Part shown: positions 53,363 to 62,243 of the stretch, one piece after another
How the letters are laid out: every line of letters begins with the position of its first letter
How positions within the stretch are numbered: the stretch's first letter is position 1
Origin: Methylobacterium pseudosasicola
Lineage (GTDB): Bacteria; Pseudomonadota; Alphaproteobacteria; Rhizobiales; Beijerinckiaceae
Reading direction: 5' to 3'
DNA length: 64,000 bases
Assembly (NCBI RefSeq): GCF_900114535.1
Contig: NZ_FOTK01000022.1
Span: 47,750-111,749, forward strand
Program-made: the position numbers and the translations under genes
Notes under the pieces: model-generated
Told to the model about the DNA's origin: nothing
Seen by the model: only the letters and a program-made list of their open reading frames with translations
The model's database searches: none

Positions 53363-53590
53363 ATGACGAGGACGCGGGTCTTTCAGTCCGGCAACAGCCA
53401 AGCGGTGCGATTGCCGGCGGGCTTTCGTCTTCGGGGACCAGAGATCGAGATCCTTCGAAGAGGCGATGAAATCGTGCTGCGCGAGATTCAGCAGCACGAT
53501 CTGTCTGCCGCCTTCGCGCTTCTCACGGAGCTTCCGATCGATGAGCTCGTGCGTGAGGACGGACCGCCGCAGGATCGCGAAGGCCTATGA
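53363..53590 (+). CDS. vapB: VapB-type antitoxin
   Basis: The 75-residue protein has the AbrB-like N-terminus TRTRVFQSGNSQAVRLPAGF, which binds DNA, and an acidic C-terminal half (ELPIDELVREDGPP) that would bind the VapC toxin. The ATG at 53363 is preceded by GGGGG; an earlier ATG at 53351 is inside the operator palindrome and is less likely. The stop overlaps the toxin start by 4 bases. Confidence 0.9.
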   Translation: MTRTRVFQSGNSQAVRLPAGFRLRGPEIEILRRGDEIVLREIQQHDLSAAFALLTELPIDELVREDGPPQDREGL

Positions 53591-54027
53591 AGCCGCGCTA
53601 CATGCTCGATACCAACATCTGCATCTACATTCGCCGCGCGCGGCCACCACAGGTGCTCGAACGGTTCCGCGGTCTTCTGCCGGGAGACGTGGTCATGTCC
53701 CCCATCACCCATGGCGAACTGCTGTTCGGACTGGAAAAAATCCGCGGTACGTCCGGCTTCGATGCTGCGTTACAAGCCTTTGCCAGGCTGGTGGAGATGA
53801 TCCCGGTGATCGCCTTGGACGAGGCTGCCACGGCGCATTATGCAGCGTTTCGCGCCAAGCTGCAGAAGGCCGGCTCGATCATCGGCAACAACGATCTTTG
53901 GATCGCTGCGCATGCAAAAGCGCTCGCTGTCACTCTTGTCACCAACAACACGCGGGAGTTCGATCGGCTCAAGCCTGCGCTCGCGATCGAGAACTGGGTG
54001 GACGATGCGACCCGATCCGCCACGTAA
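53587..54027 (+). CDS. vapC: VapC-type PIN-domain ribonuclease toxin
   Basis: The 146-residue PIN protein has the four acidic positions: Asp8 in YMLDTNICIY, Glu44 in HGELLFGLE, Asp103 in GNNDLWIAAHA, and the NNTREFDRL end. It cuts RNA, often tRNA, until bound by VapB. Its ATG overlaps the vapB stop by 4 bases. The pair separates moeA from ispE. Confidence 0.93.
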   Translation: MKPRYMLDTNICIYIRRARPPQVLERFRGLLPGDVVMSPITHGELLFGLEKIRGTSGFDAALQAFARLVEMIPVIALDEAATAHYAAFRAKLQKAGSIIGNNDLWIAAHAKALAVTLVTNNTREFDRLKPALAIENWVDDATRSAT

Positions 54028-54153
54028 TGGCGCTCCGATGACCATGCCTTAACGACCGCCTCAGAGGCGGCCGTCACCAGATATCTGGCAGGACACCGCG
54101 CCCGTGAATCTGTAGAGCGTCAGGCCCGATCACGCCGACCCGTTCGAGACACC

Positions 54154-55029
54154 GTGCCCCTGCTCGCCGACCGCGCCCCCGCCAAAGTCAATCTGACGCT
54201 CCACGTCCTCGGGCGGCGCGCCGGTGACGGCTACCATGAGCTGGAGAGCTTGGTCGCCTTCGCGGGCACGGCCGACCGGCTGACCCTGGACCCCGACGCA
54301 CCGCTCGGCCTCACCGTCAGCGGCCCGACCGCCGGTCCGGCCGGCCCGACGCAGGACAACCTCGTCCTGCGCGCGGCCCGCGGGCTGGCGGCGCGGGTGC
54401 CGTCCCTGCGGATGGGCGGCTTCCATCTGGTCAAGCGCCTGCCGGTCGCCGCCGGGATCGGCGGGGGCTCGTCGGACGCCGCCGCGGCCCTGCGGCTGCT
54501 CGCGTGCCTCAACGGCCTGCCCCTCGATCACCCGGCCCTGATCGCCGCCGCCCGCGAGACCGGGGCCGACGTGCCGGTCTGCCTCGATCCGCGGGCGCGG
54601 ATGATGCGCGGCGCCGGTGAGGAGATCGGCCCGGTGCTCGGCCTCGCGCCGCTGCCGGCGGTACTGATCAATCCCGGCGTGCCGGTGCCGACCGCCCCGG
54701 TGTTCAAGGCGTTGGGCCTGACGGTCGGACAGCGGCTCGACGGCGCGGCCCACCCCACCATCGCCGAGCGGCTTGGCGCCGACGCCCTCGTGGCGGCGCT
54801 CGGCCCGGCCCGGAACGACCTGGAGGCGCCGGCCCTCACGGTCGCGCCGGTGATCGGCGAAGCCCTAGCGGCTCTGCGGAAGCAGGCCGGTTGCCGCCTG
54901 GCGCGGATGTCGGGCTCGGGGGCGACGGTCTTCGCCCTGTTCACCGATCGGCGCGCGGCGGTGCGCGCCGCCGCGGCCCTGCGGGGCGCCCATCCGGGCT
55001 GGTGGGTGGCGCCGACTTTCCTACGCTGA
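54154..55029 (+). CDS. ispE: 4-diphosphocytidyl-2-C-methyl-D-erythritol kinase
   Basis: The 291-residue GHMP kinase has the PAKVNLTLHV start, the ATP loop LPVAAGIGGGSSDAAAALR and the C-terminal MSGSGATVFALF. It phosphorylates CDP-ME in the methylerythritol isoprenoid pathway. The start is GTG at 54154. The polyprenyl diphosphate synthase at 60-61 kb uses later products of the same pathway. Confidence 0.94.
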   Translation: MPLLADRAPAKVNLTLHVLGRRAGDGYHELESLVAFAGTADRLTLDPDAPLGLTVSGPTAGPAGPTQDNLVLRAARGLAARVPSLRMGGFHLVKRLPVAAGIGGGSSDAAAALRLLACLNGLPLDHPALIAAARETGADVPVCLDPRARMMRGAGEEIGPVLGLAPLPAVLINPGVPVPTAPVFKALGLTVGQRLDGAAHPTIAERLGADALVAALGPARNDLEAPALTVAPVIGEALAALRKQAGCRLARMSGSGATVFALFTDRRAAVRAAAALRGAHPGWWVAPTFLR

Positions 55030-55048
55030 TCTTAAGGGACAGCTCCCG

Positions 55049-56863
55049 TCAGCCCCCGATCGCACCCGTCCGCGCCCGGCCCCGGCGGAAGTAGGCCCGA
55101 CGCTCGGCCTCGGCGCGGACCGTCGTGGCGCGCACCTGCAGCAGATCCTTGCGGGTGAGGAGCCCGACCAGCACGCCGCTCTCCGGATCGGTGACGGGCA
55201 GGCGCCCCTGTCCGGCCGAGAGCATCACGTCGAGGGCGTGTGAGACCACATCGCCCGGATGCACGACTGCGAGGCCGGCATCCGAGACGCGCTCGGCAAG
55301 TATGCCGACAGCCCTGTCGTCCTCCTCGATCTCCACCGTCCAGCGGAGCGCATCGTTGCGCGTGACCAGCCCCACCGGCCGGCGGGCGCCGTCAAGCACC
55401 GGATAGGCGTGGTGGTCGCCCGAGGTGATCGCGGCGAGGGCTTCGGCGAGCGGCAGGTCTCCGCTGAGGGTCGCGACATCGCGGGTCATCACCGCCTCGA
55501 CCCGGGCGAGGTCATAAGGGTCGATGCCGTATTCCCGGGTCACGTGCTGGCCGCGACGGGCGATCTTTTCCGTCAGGATCGAGCGCTTGAGCAGCAACAC
55601 GGTCACCGCGTAGGCCGCCATGGTGGCGGCGAGCAGCGGCGCCAGGGCGGCGACGTCGCCGGTTACCTCGACGGCGAACACCACCCCGGTCAGCGGCGCC
55701 GGCAGGGTCCCGCCGAGCATCGCCGCCATGCCGAGCAGCGCCCAGAAGCCGTGAGCCCCCGGCAAAACGAGGCCGATCAGCCAACCGATCGCGCCACCGA
55801 GGATCAGCAGAGGCGCCAGCACGCCCCCGGAGGTGCCCGAGGACAGGGCCGCGAGCCAGATCACCGCCTTGACCACGAGGATCGTCAGCACGGCCCCCGC
55901 CAGCAGATGCCCGCCGAGGAGATCGCGGATCACGTCGTAGCCGACGCCGAGCGCCCGGGGTTCCACGAGGCCACCGAGGCCGACCACGAGGGCGCCCAGG
56001 GCCGGCCACCACATCCAGTGGATCGGCAGCCGGCCGAACCCGTCTTCCAACGCGTAGAGGGCGCGGGTGAGCACGCCCGAGATCAGCCCACAGGTGACGC
56101 CGAGCAAGGCGCAGGCGGGTAGGCCCCACCACGGCAAAGCCGGGTTGTCGGTGAAGGGAAAGAGCGGTCCGGCTTCGAACAGGGCCGGGCGCCAGCACGC
56201 CGCCGTCACCGCCCCAACCGCCACCGGCACGAGGCTGCGCGGCCGCCACTCGAACAGCAGCACTTCGACGGCGAGTAGCACGGCCGCCACCGGCGTCCCG
56301 AAGATCGCTGTCATGCCGGCGGCGGCGCCCGCCACCAGCAGCGTCTTCCGCTCGGCCGCGCTCAGATGGAAGAACTGCGCGAACAGCGAACCCACCGCAC
56401 CGCCGGTGACGATGATCGGCCCCTCGGCGCCGAACGGTCCGCCGGTGCCGATCGCCACCGCCGAGGAGAGCGGCTTGAGCACGGCCACCTTCGGCGACAT
56501 CCGGCTGCCGCCGATCAAGATCGCCTCCATGGCCTCGGGAATGCCGTGGCCGCGGATTTTCTCGGACCCATAGCGGGCCATGGCGCCGACGATCAGGGCG
56601 CCGAGCACCGGGATCGCGATCATCCAGGGTCCTGGCGCGGCGCCGGCCAGGGAGGTCAGGGCGGTATCGAAACGGCCGTACCAGACGGCGTTGGTGACGA
56701 GGCCGATCAGCGCCAGCAGGATCCAGGCGGTGCCGGAGGCGGCCGTACCGGTGATCACCGCCAGCCCGGCCAGCATCAGCACCCGCCGGTCCGCGCTGAA
56801 ATCGCCGAGCGCCCGCCGCAACGGCGTCTCGCCGCCGCGCCCGATCTCTGGTTCGCCGTCCAT
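55049..56863 (-). CDS. ClC-family chloride channel/exchanger with CBS domains
   Basis: The 604-residue protein has the ClC membrane domain: HGIPEAMEAI, GPFGAEGPI with the gating Glu, LLAVEVLLFEW and SGTSGGVLAPLLILGGAIG. Two CBS domains follow at the C-terminus (VMTRDVATLSG, VVHPGDVVSHALD). The gating Glu suggests Cl-/H+ exchange or gated conduction. I chose the ATG at 56861-56863 because GGAGGGCGG lies before it; earlier ATGs overlap an operator palindrome. It is divergent from a MarR-family regulator gene. The CBS domains may sense nucleotides. Confidence 0.92.
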   Translation of the reverse strand: MDGEPEIGRGGETPLRRALGDFSADRRVLMLAGLAVITGTAASGTAWILLALIGLVTNAVWYGRFDTALTSLAGAAPGPWMIAIPVLGALIVGAMARYGSEKIRGHGIPEAMEAILIGGSRMSPKVAVLKPLSSAVAIGTGGPFGAEGPIIVTGGAVGSLFAQFFHLSAAERKTLLVAGAAAGMTAIFGTPVAAVLLAVEVLLFEWRPRSLVPVAVGAVTAACWRPALFEAGPLFPFTDNPALPWWGLPACALLGVTCGLISGVLTRALYALEDGFGRLPIHWMWWPALGALVVGLGGLVEPRALGVGYDVIRDLLGGHLLAGAVLTILVVKAVIWLAALSSGTSGGVLAPLLILGGAIGWLIGLVLPGAHGFWALLGMAAMLGGTLPAPLTGVVFAVEVTGDVAALAPLLAATMAAYAVTVLLLKRSILTEKIARRGQHVTREYGIDPYDLARVEAVMTRDVATLSGDLPLAEALAAITSGDHHAYPVLDGARRPVGLVTRNDALRWTVEIEEDDRAVGILAERVSDAGLAVVHPGDVVSHALDVMLSAGQGRLPVTDPESGVLVGLLTRKDLLQVRATTVRAEAERRAYFRRGRARTGAIGG

Positions 56864-56890
56864 GAAGTCCGCCCTCCGCTCCATATCATT

Positions 56891-56909
56891 TATATCGTGA
56901 TACGATATA
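56891..56909. promoter_or_regulatory. Palindromic operator between clc and MarR genes
   Basis: TATATCG and CGATATA form a perfect inverted repeat around TGATA. It sits between divergent genes, overlapping the alternative upstream start of the ClC gene, 108 bases before the MarR gene. The ATCGTGATACGAT core is the size and form of MarR operators. Confidence 0.78.
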
Positions 56910-57017
56910 TTCAACGACGCAACGACAGGAGCGCCTGGTGCGGCAGCGTCGGCCCGACCCTATGAATCACCGTGGGAGGCGGTCACGAAGCCCGGGATCC
57001 GTAACAGGGAGGCCAGC

Positions 57018-57446
57018 ATGAGTGCCGACGAGCCTGAGGCCGAACCGCTCTCACCGGAGCAATACGCGGCGCTGGCCGAGTTCCGGTATCGGCTGCGGCG
57101 CTTCCTGGCTTTCAGCGAGGTGGCCGCGGCCCGGGCGGGTATCCCACCGCAGCAGCACCAGGCGCTCCTGGCCCTGGCTGGCCATGCCGGCCGCGCCCCG
57201 CCGACGGTGGGCCTGCTCGCTGAGCAACTCCTGATCGCGCCGCACAGCGCCGCCGAGCTGGTCGCCCGGATGGTGGAGGCCGGCCTGCTGACCAAGGTCC
57301 GGTCCACGGAGGATCGCCGGCGCAGCGAACTCGCACTCACGCCCAGGGCCGAAGCGCTGCTGCGGACCCTGACCGCCGCCCATCTGGAAGAATTGCGCGG
57401 CCTCGCGCCGGCTCTGGCGGGTGCCCTCACGCCTGCGGCGTCTTGA
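57018..57446 (+). CDS. MarR-family transcriptional regulator
   Basis: The 142-residue protein has the MarR winged helix: PPTVGLLAEQLLIAPHSAAELVARMVEAGLL and the STEDRRRSELALTPRAEALL wing. The N-terminal helices (QYAALAEFRYRLRRFLAFSE) make the dimer interface. The palindrome before the divergent clc gene is its likely operator, so it probably represses clc and itself. The ligand is unknown. GGGAGG lies 11 bases before the ATG. Confidence 0.9.
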   Translation: MSADEPEAEPLSPEQYAALAEFRYRLRRFLAFSEVAAARAGIPPQQHQALLALAGHAGRAPPTVGLLAEQLLIAPHSAAELVARMVEAGLLTKVRSTEDRRRSELALTPRAEALLRTLTAAHLEELRGLAPALAGALTPAAS

Positions 57447-57489
57447 CGCGGATTGGTACTGCTGATTTGTTTGTCTCGGGGGTCACGGT

Positions 57490-58365
57490 ATGGCGGATCA
57501 AGACGATTCGGACGCGCGCAGCGCCAAGCTTAGGAGCTTCTACGCATCCCTCGTGGCGACCCCCAACGCGGCCGACCCGTGCATCGAGGCGGCCTTCGTG
57601 GCGGTGCCGCGGGAGCCCTTCGCCGGCCCCGGTCCCTGGTCGATCCTGGCCTCTCATGTCTGGCGGTCGCAGGACCGCGGGCCTCTCTACGTGACCACCC
57701 CGGACGACGATACGGCCTTCCTCTATCAGGATGTGCTCATCGCCATCGACGCCGCCCGCGGCATCAATATCGGCCAGCCGAGCCTGCACGCCCTCTGCCT
57801 CGACGCGCTGGCGCCGCAGCCCGGCGAGACGGTGATCCAGGTCGGCACCGGCAGCGGGTACTATACGGCGCTGCTCGCCCACCTGGTTGGGCCGGACGGC
57901 CAGGTTCACGGCCGCGAGATCGATCCCGGCCTCGCCGAGCGGACGGCACACAACCTCGTGCCCTGGCCCTGGGCGCGCGTCGAGGCGCGCTCCGGCGCGG
58001 CGGAGGGGCTGCCGACGGCAGACGCGATCTACGTCAATGCCGGCGCGCCGCGCCCGGCCCGGGCCTGGCTCGACGCCCTGCGGCCGGAGGGACGGCTGCT
58101 GTTCCCGCTCCAGCCGGAGAAGGGCCGGGGCGGCATGCTGCTGATCCGCCGGGGCGCGGGTGCCAGCGCATGGCCGGCCCGGTTCGTCTCACCGTCGATC
58201 TTCATCCCCCTCCAGGGCCTGGCCGAGGACGGAAGCGGCGGCTTGGCCAAGGCCTTCGCGCAGGGGCAGCTCGCAGCGGTGCGCGCGATCCGCTTCGACG
58301 GACCGCCCGATGCGAGCTGCTGGTACGATGGCGGCGATTGGTGGCTCTCCACGAAGGAGCCCTGA
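57490..58365 (+). CDS. Protein-L-isoaspartate methyltransferase-like protein
   Basis: The 291-residue protein has the PCMT pattern: YQDVLIAIDAARGINIGQPSLHALCLDAL, VIQVGTGSGYYTALLAHLVG (SAM loop), VHGREIDPGLAERTAHNL and an ATADAIYVNAGA-like motif. It is longer than canonical PIMT, with a C-terminal domain of about 90 residues. It either repairs isoaspartate or methylates another carboxylate. It starts 43 bases after the MarR gene and may be in its transcript. Confidence 0.8.
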   Translation: MADQDDSDARSAKLRSFYASLVATPNAADPCIEAAFVAVPREPFAGPGPWSILASHVWRSQDRGPLYVTTPDDDTAFLYQDVLIAIDAARGINIGQPSLHALCLDALAPQPGETVIQVGTGSGYYTALLAHLVGPDGQVHGREIDPGLAERTAHNLVPWPWARVEARSGAAEGLPTADAIYVNAGAPRPARAWLDALRPEGRLLFPLQPEKGRGGMLLIRRGAGASAWPARFVSPSIFIPLQGLAEDGSGGLAKAFAQGQLAAVRAIRFDGPPDASCWYDGGDWWLSTKEP

Positions 58366-58377
58366 GGCCGCCCGCAG

Positions 58378-58992
58378 CTACCGGAACGGACAGGCCTGGA
58401 AGGCCGGCAGCGCTTCGGCTCGGGCGCAGAGGGCGGCGAGGTTCGGATGCTCGGCCTCCGAGACCGCATCACCCTGGATACTCCGCGTGAACCGGCAGAC
58501 CACGGCGGCGGTGATGTCCGGCTGGAGCGGCGCCGGCCCGAACAGCCACGGCTCCTGCCCCCCGACCTCCCGTTCCAGCTCCGCATAGGCGGTCGACAGC
58601 TGGCCGTGGATCCGATCGAGCCAGGGCGCGTACTGCTTCTCCTCGGGCCGCAAGTTGCGCTCATAGGCGAGCTGCACGGTCTTGTCCGCGGCCGCCAGGG
58701 CGAGGCCAAGGATGCGGCAGGCCCGGGCATGCGCGTCGGGCGCCGTGGGCATCAGTCGCGCGCGCTCGGGATGCAGCTCGGCCAGATGCGCCAGGATCAG
58801 CGTCGAATCCATCAGCACGATCCCGGCCTCGGTGATCAGGGTCGGCGCCTTGATCACCGGGTTGGTGGCGCGGAACGCCTCGATGTCGCGCAGGATCGAC
58901 AGGGGCTCGTGCGTGAACGGGATGCCGGCCATCCGCATGGTGATCGCGACGCGGCGGACATAGGGCGAATCGAGCATACCGATCAGGCGCAT
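58378..58992 (-). CDS. Glutathione S-transferase
   Basis: The 204-residue protein has a GST thioredoxin-like N-terminus (RLIGMLDSPYVRRVAITM with Ser before the helix, KAPTLITEAGIVLMDSTLIL) and a helical C-terminus (GQEPWLFGPAPLQPDITAAV). The start at 58990-58992 fits the domain; the frame is open 45 codons upstream. It is divergent from the regulator gene at 59096. The substrate is unknown. Confidence 0.87.
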   Translation of the reverse strand: MRLIGMLDSPYVRRVAITMRMAGIPFTHEPLSILRDIEAFRATNPVIKAPTLITEAGIVLMDSTLILAHLAELHPERARLMPTAPDAHARACRILGLALAAADKTVQLAYERNLRPEEKQYAPWLDRIHGQLSTAYAELEREVGGQEPWLFGPAPLQPDITAAVVCRFTRSIQGDAVSEAEHPNLAALCARAEALPAFQACPFR

Positions 58993-59095
58993 GGCGCATC
59001 CTTGCGTGGGCCGCATCCCTCTGTGCGGGCTGGCGGAATGTCTCCCGCAAGCGTGGCCGTTGCCAGTGGCACGATCGGCCATTACCGACGCGATC

Positions 59096-60082
59096 ATGCC
59101 AAAATCGCCCCAGCCCACCGTCGTCATCCTGGCCTATGACGGCCTCTGCACCTTCGAGTACGGCTGCGCGGTCGAGATCTTTGCCCTGCCCCGGCCGGAA
59201 TTCGGGGCACGCTGGTACCGCTGCGCCATCGCTGCGGCTGAACCGGGACCGTTGCGCGGCACCGGCGGGGTGGTGGTGCGGGCCGATGGCGGCCTCGAAT
59301 TGCTCGACACGGCGGGGACGATCGTCATCCCGGGCTGGCGCGGCCCTACGGGCGCGATCCCGCCCGCCTTGCTCGACGCGCTGAGACGGGCGCATCTCCG
59401 GGGCACCCGCCTCGTCTCGATCTGCGCCGGCGCCTTCGTGCTGGCCGAGGCCGGGCTTCTGGCGGGCCGCAGGGCGACGACCCATTGGCATTTCACCGAC
59501 CGGCTCGCGGCCTACCCGGGTGTGCGGGTCGCGGCCGACGTGCTGTATGTCGACGAAGGCTCGATCCTGACATCGGCCGGGAGCGCGGCCGGGCTCGACC
59601 TGTGCCTCCACGTGGTGCGGACGGATTTCGGCGCGCGGGTCGCCAACCGGGTGGCCCGGCGCATGGTGGTCCACGCCCACCGGGACGGCGGCCAGGCGCA
59701 GTTCGTGCAGCGGCCGGTGCCGAAGCGGGCCGGCGCCAAGCTCGGGCTCCTGTTCGATCGCGTGCGCGAAAACCTCGGCGCGGCCTGGACGGTGGAGCGC
59801 ATGGCGAGTGAGGCCGGGCTCAGCCTGCGGAGCCTGCACCGGCATGTCCGGGCCGCCACCGGCCTGGCCCCCGGAACGTGGCTCATCGCCGAGCGGGTAA
59901 CGGAGGCGCGGGCGATGCTCGAAGAGACCACCCGCCCGGTGGACGAGATCGCCCGGCTGGTGGGATTCGGCGCGGCGCCGACCCTGCGGAGCCATTTCCG
60001 CAGCCTCGTCGGCGTGACGCCCACGGCCTACCGGCGCAGCTTCACGACGCGGGCCGCCGGGCCTCTGCGGGCGGCCGCCTGA
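59096..60082 (+). CDS. GlxA/FtrA-like transcriptional regulator
   Basis: The 328-residue protein has an N-terminal DJ-1/PfpI domain (VVILAYDGLCTFEYG, SICAGAFVLAEAGLL with a nucleophile-elbow Cys, ATTHW) and a C-terminal AraC/XylS pair of helix-turn-helix units (TVERMASEAGLSLRSLHRHVRAATG, VDEIARLVGFGAAPTLRSHFRSLVG). The order and length fit FtrA/GlxA regulators. The amidase-like domain senses or binds a ligand not known here. It is divergent from the GST gene, a plausible target. Confidence 0.9.
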   Translation: MPKSPQPTVVILAYDGLCTFEYGCAVEIFALPRPEFGARWYRCAIAAAEPGPLRGTGGVVVRADGGLELLDTAGTIVIPGWRGPTGAIPPALLDALRRAHLRGTRLVSICAGAFVLAEAGLLAGRRATTHWHFTDRLAAYPGVRVAADVLYVDEGSILTSAGSAAGLDLCLHVVRTDFGARVANRVARRMVVHAHRDGGQAQFVQRPVPKRAGAKLGLLFDRVRENLGAAWTVERMASEAGLSLRSLHRHVRAATGLAPGTWLIAERVTEARAMLEETTRPVDEIARLVGFGAAPTLRSHFRSLVGVTPTAYRRSFTTRAAGPLRAAA

Positions 60083-60091
60083 CGGACCGGT

Positions 60092-61105
60092 TCAGCGCGC
60101 CCGGGCGACGCAGAAGTCCACGGCGCCGTTGAGCGCGGTCTTCACCGGGCCATCCGGGAAGATGTCGAGGGCGGCGCGGGCTTGGGCGCCGTAATGGTGG
60201 GCGCGGGCCACCGTCTCCTCCAGGGCGCCGTGGCGCTGGAGCAGGTCGAGGGCGGTGCCGAGATCGTCCTCGCCGATCTCGCCCTGCTGCAGGGTCCGCC
60301 GCCAGAAGCCGCGCTCGCCCTCGCTCGCCCGCCGGTACGCCAGGACGATCGGCAGGGTGATCTTGCCCTCACGGAAATCGTCGCCGACATTCTTGCCGAG
60401 CTCGGCCGAGGTGCCGCCGTAATCGAGCACGTCGTCGATCAGCTGGAAGGCGATGCCGAGATTCATTCCGTAGGCGCGGGCGGCTGCGTGCTCGGCCTCG
60501 GGCCGGCCGGCCAGCACCGGGCCGACCTCGCAGGCGGCGGCGAACAGCTCGGCGGTCTTGCCGCGGATCACCGCGAGATAGGCGGCCTCGTCGGTCTCCA
60601 GGTTCTTGGCGTTGGTGAGCTGCATCACCTCGCCCTCGGCGATCACCGTGGCGGCGGCGGACAGGATGTCGAGCGCCCGCAGGGAGCCGACCTCGACCAT
60701 CATCCGGAAGGCTTGGCCGAGCAAAAAGTCGCCCACCAGCACCGAGGCCTCGTTGCCCCACTTGATCCGGGCGGCGACGCGGCCGCGGCGCATGTCGCTC
60801 TCGTCGACCACATCGTCGTGCAGCAGGGTCGCGGTGTGCATGAACTCGACGCTGGCGGCGAGCTTCACGTCGCCCTCACCGGCGTAGCCGCAGAGCTTGG
60901 CGCAGGCGAGGGTCAGGATCGGGCGCAGGCGCTTGCCGCCGGACGCGATCAGGTGGTTGGCCACCTCCGGGATCATCGCCACGTCGGAGCCGGTGCGCGA
61001 CAGGATCGTGGTGTTGACCCGCGCCATGCCGTCCGCCACCAGCGCGACGAGGTCGTTGAGCCCCGCCTCGGCCTCGGGCTTCGGATTCTCGATGGAGAGG
61101 GCCAT
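60092..61105 (-). CDS. Polyprenyl diphosphate synthase (octaprenyl/decaprenyl type)
   Basis: The 337-residue trans-prenyltransferase has the two Asp-rich motifs, LLHDDVVDESDMRRG and QLIDDVLDY, plus GGKRLRP, VGDFLLGQAF and GKITLP. It makes the side chain of ubiquinone from isopentenyl diphosphate; chain length is not readable. The ATG at 61103-61105 is the true start; the longer frame upstream overlaps other genes. It is divergent from the DUF2007 gene. Confidence 0.92.
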   Translation of the reverse strand: MALSIENPKPEAEAGLNDLVALVADGMARVNTTILSRTGSDVAMIPEVANHLIASGGKRLRPILTLACAKLCGYAGEGDVKLAASVEFMHTATLLHDDVVDESDMRRGRVAARIKWGNEASVLVGDFLLGQAFRMMVEVGSLRALDILSAAATVIAEGEVMQLTNAKNLETDEAAYLAVIRGKTAELFAAACEVGPVLAGRPEAEHAAARAYGMNLGIAFQLIDDVLDYGGTSAELGKNVGDDFREGKITLPIVLAYRRASEGERGFWRRTLQQGEIGEDDLGTALDLLQRHGALEETVARAHHYGAQARAALDIFPDGPVKTALNGAVDFCVARAR

Positions 61106-61272
61106 ACCCAAGATCCGCGACCTCCAGTCCGGTTCCCCCGCTCGGGGCGGCGATCCCTTCGCACGCGCCTCGCGGCGCCGCAACATCGGCGCGGGTGAGA
61201 TATGGTGCGAACAGAACGCGCAGAGCACGCGACGAATGCGCCGGTGACCCGTGAACTCTTCGAAGAAACCCG

Positions 61273-61497
61273 ATGATCGTCCTGATTTCTGCGAATGATC
61301 CGGTGCTGATCGGCTTCGCCCGCTCGGTGCTCGAGGCGGCCGAGATCCCGGTCCTGGTGGCTGACACCCATATGAGCGTGATGGAGGGCTCGATCGGGGC
61401 GTTCGGTCAGCGCCTGATGGTGCCGGGGGATTGGGCGCCCCAGGCCCGCCGGTTGCTGAAGGATGCCGGGCTCGCCCACGAGTTGCGCGACCCGTGA
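61273..61497 (+). CDS. DUF2007 domain protein
   Basis: The 74-residue protein has the DUF2007 pattern: a strand MIVLISANDPVLIGFARSVLEAAEIPVLVADT, and a closing APQARRLLKDAGL. The family is called a putative signal-transducing protein with no settled role. The next gene starts inside its stop (GTGA overlap), so they are coupled. This DUF2007-methyltransferase pair is common in alphaproteobacteria next to a prenyl synthase gene (from memory). Confidence 0.85.
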   Translation: MIVLISANDPVLIGFARSVLEAAEIPVLVADTHMSVMEGSIGAFGQRLMVPGDWAPQARRLLKDAGLAHELRDP

Positions 61498-62243
61498 GCC
61501 CGGAACCGGACGCGTTTCTGGGCGGGATCCTGCGCCTGCACCAGCCGCCCCGGGGGGCGCACCGGGCCGGCACTGACGCCGTGCTGCTCGCCCGGCTGTT
61601 GGCGCCGGCGCCGGGGGATCGGCTCTGCGATGTCGGCGCCGGCACCGGCGCAGTGGGCCTCGCTTGTGCAGCGCTCCACCCCGGCACCCGCCCGACCCTG
61701 GTGGAGCGCGATCCGGAACTGGCGGCGCTGGCCCGCGCCAACGCCGCGCTGAACGGCATCGACGCTTCGGTGATCGAGGCCGACGTGCTGGCCTCTGGGG
61801 CCGAGCGCCGCGCCGCCGGGCTGGAGCCCGACAGCTTCGACCTCGTCCTGACCAATCCGCCGTTCTTCACCGCGGGCCGCCACCGCCCCTCGCCGCATGC
61901 CGGCAAGGCGACGGCGCACACGTTTCCCGAGGATGGACTGGATCTCTGGATCCGCGCCTGCACGGCGATCCTGCGGCCGGGAGGCCGGCTCGGGCTGATC
62001 CACCGGGCCGACGCCCTGCCGGCCTGCCTCGACGCCCTCAAGGGCCGCTACGGCGGGATCGCGGTCCGTCCGGTCCAGGCCAGGGCCGAGGCTCCGGCGA
62101 TCCGGGTGCTGATCGCCGCGACAAGGGGCAGCCGAGCGGCACTGAGCCTATTGCCCCCCCTGGTGTTGCACGGCCCAGACCCGAAAATCTTCACCCCGGA
62201 GGCGGAGGCGCTCCACCGGGGCGCCCCCTGGCCGTCAGCCTGA
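61494..62243 (+). CDS. TrmN6/YfiC-like methyltransferase
   Basis: The 249-residue protein has the SAM loop CDVGAGTGAVGLACAAL, the acidic VERDPELAALA and the N6-adenine motif LTNPPFF, with the N-terminal LHQPPRGAHRAGTDAVLLARLL typical of tRNA1(Val) A37 methyltransferase. The start is GTG at 61494, overlapping the DUF2007 stop by 4 bases. It would methylate a tRNA adenine; the target is not proven. Confidence 0.85.
   Translation: MSPEPDAFLGGILRLHQPPRGAHRAGTDAVLLARLLAPAPGDRLCDVGAGTGAVGLACAALHPGTRPTLVERDPELAALARANAALNGIDASVIEADVLASGAERRAAGLEPDSFDLVLTNPPFFTAGRHRPSPHAGKATAHTFPEDGLDLWIRACTAILRPGGRLGLIHRADALPACLDALKGRYGGIAVRPVQARAEAPAIRVLIAATRGSRAALSLLPPLVLHGPDPKIFTPEAEALHRGAPWPSA

Noticed and set aside
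60092..62041. 649-codon version of the prenyl synthase
   Set aside because: The part before 61105 overlaps the DUF2007 and methyltransferase genes; the enzyme itself begins at 61105.
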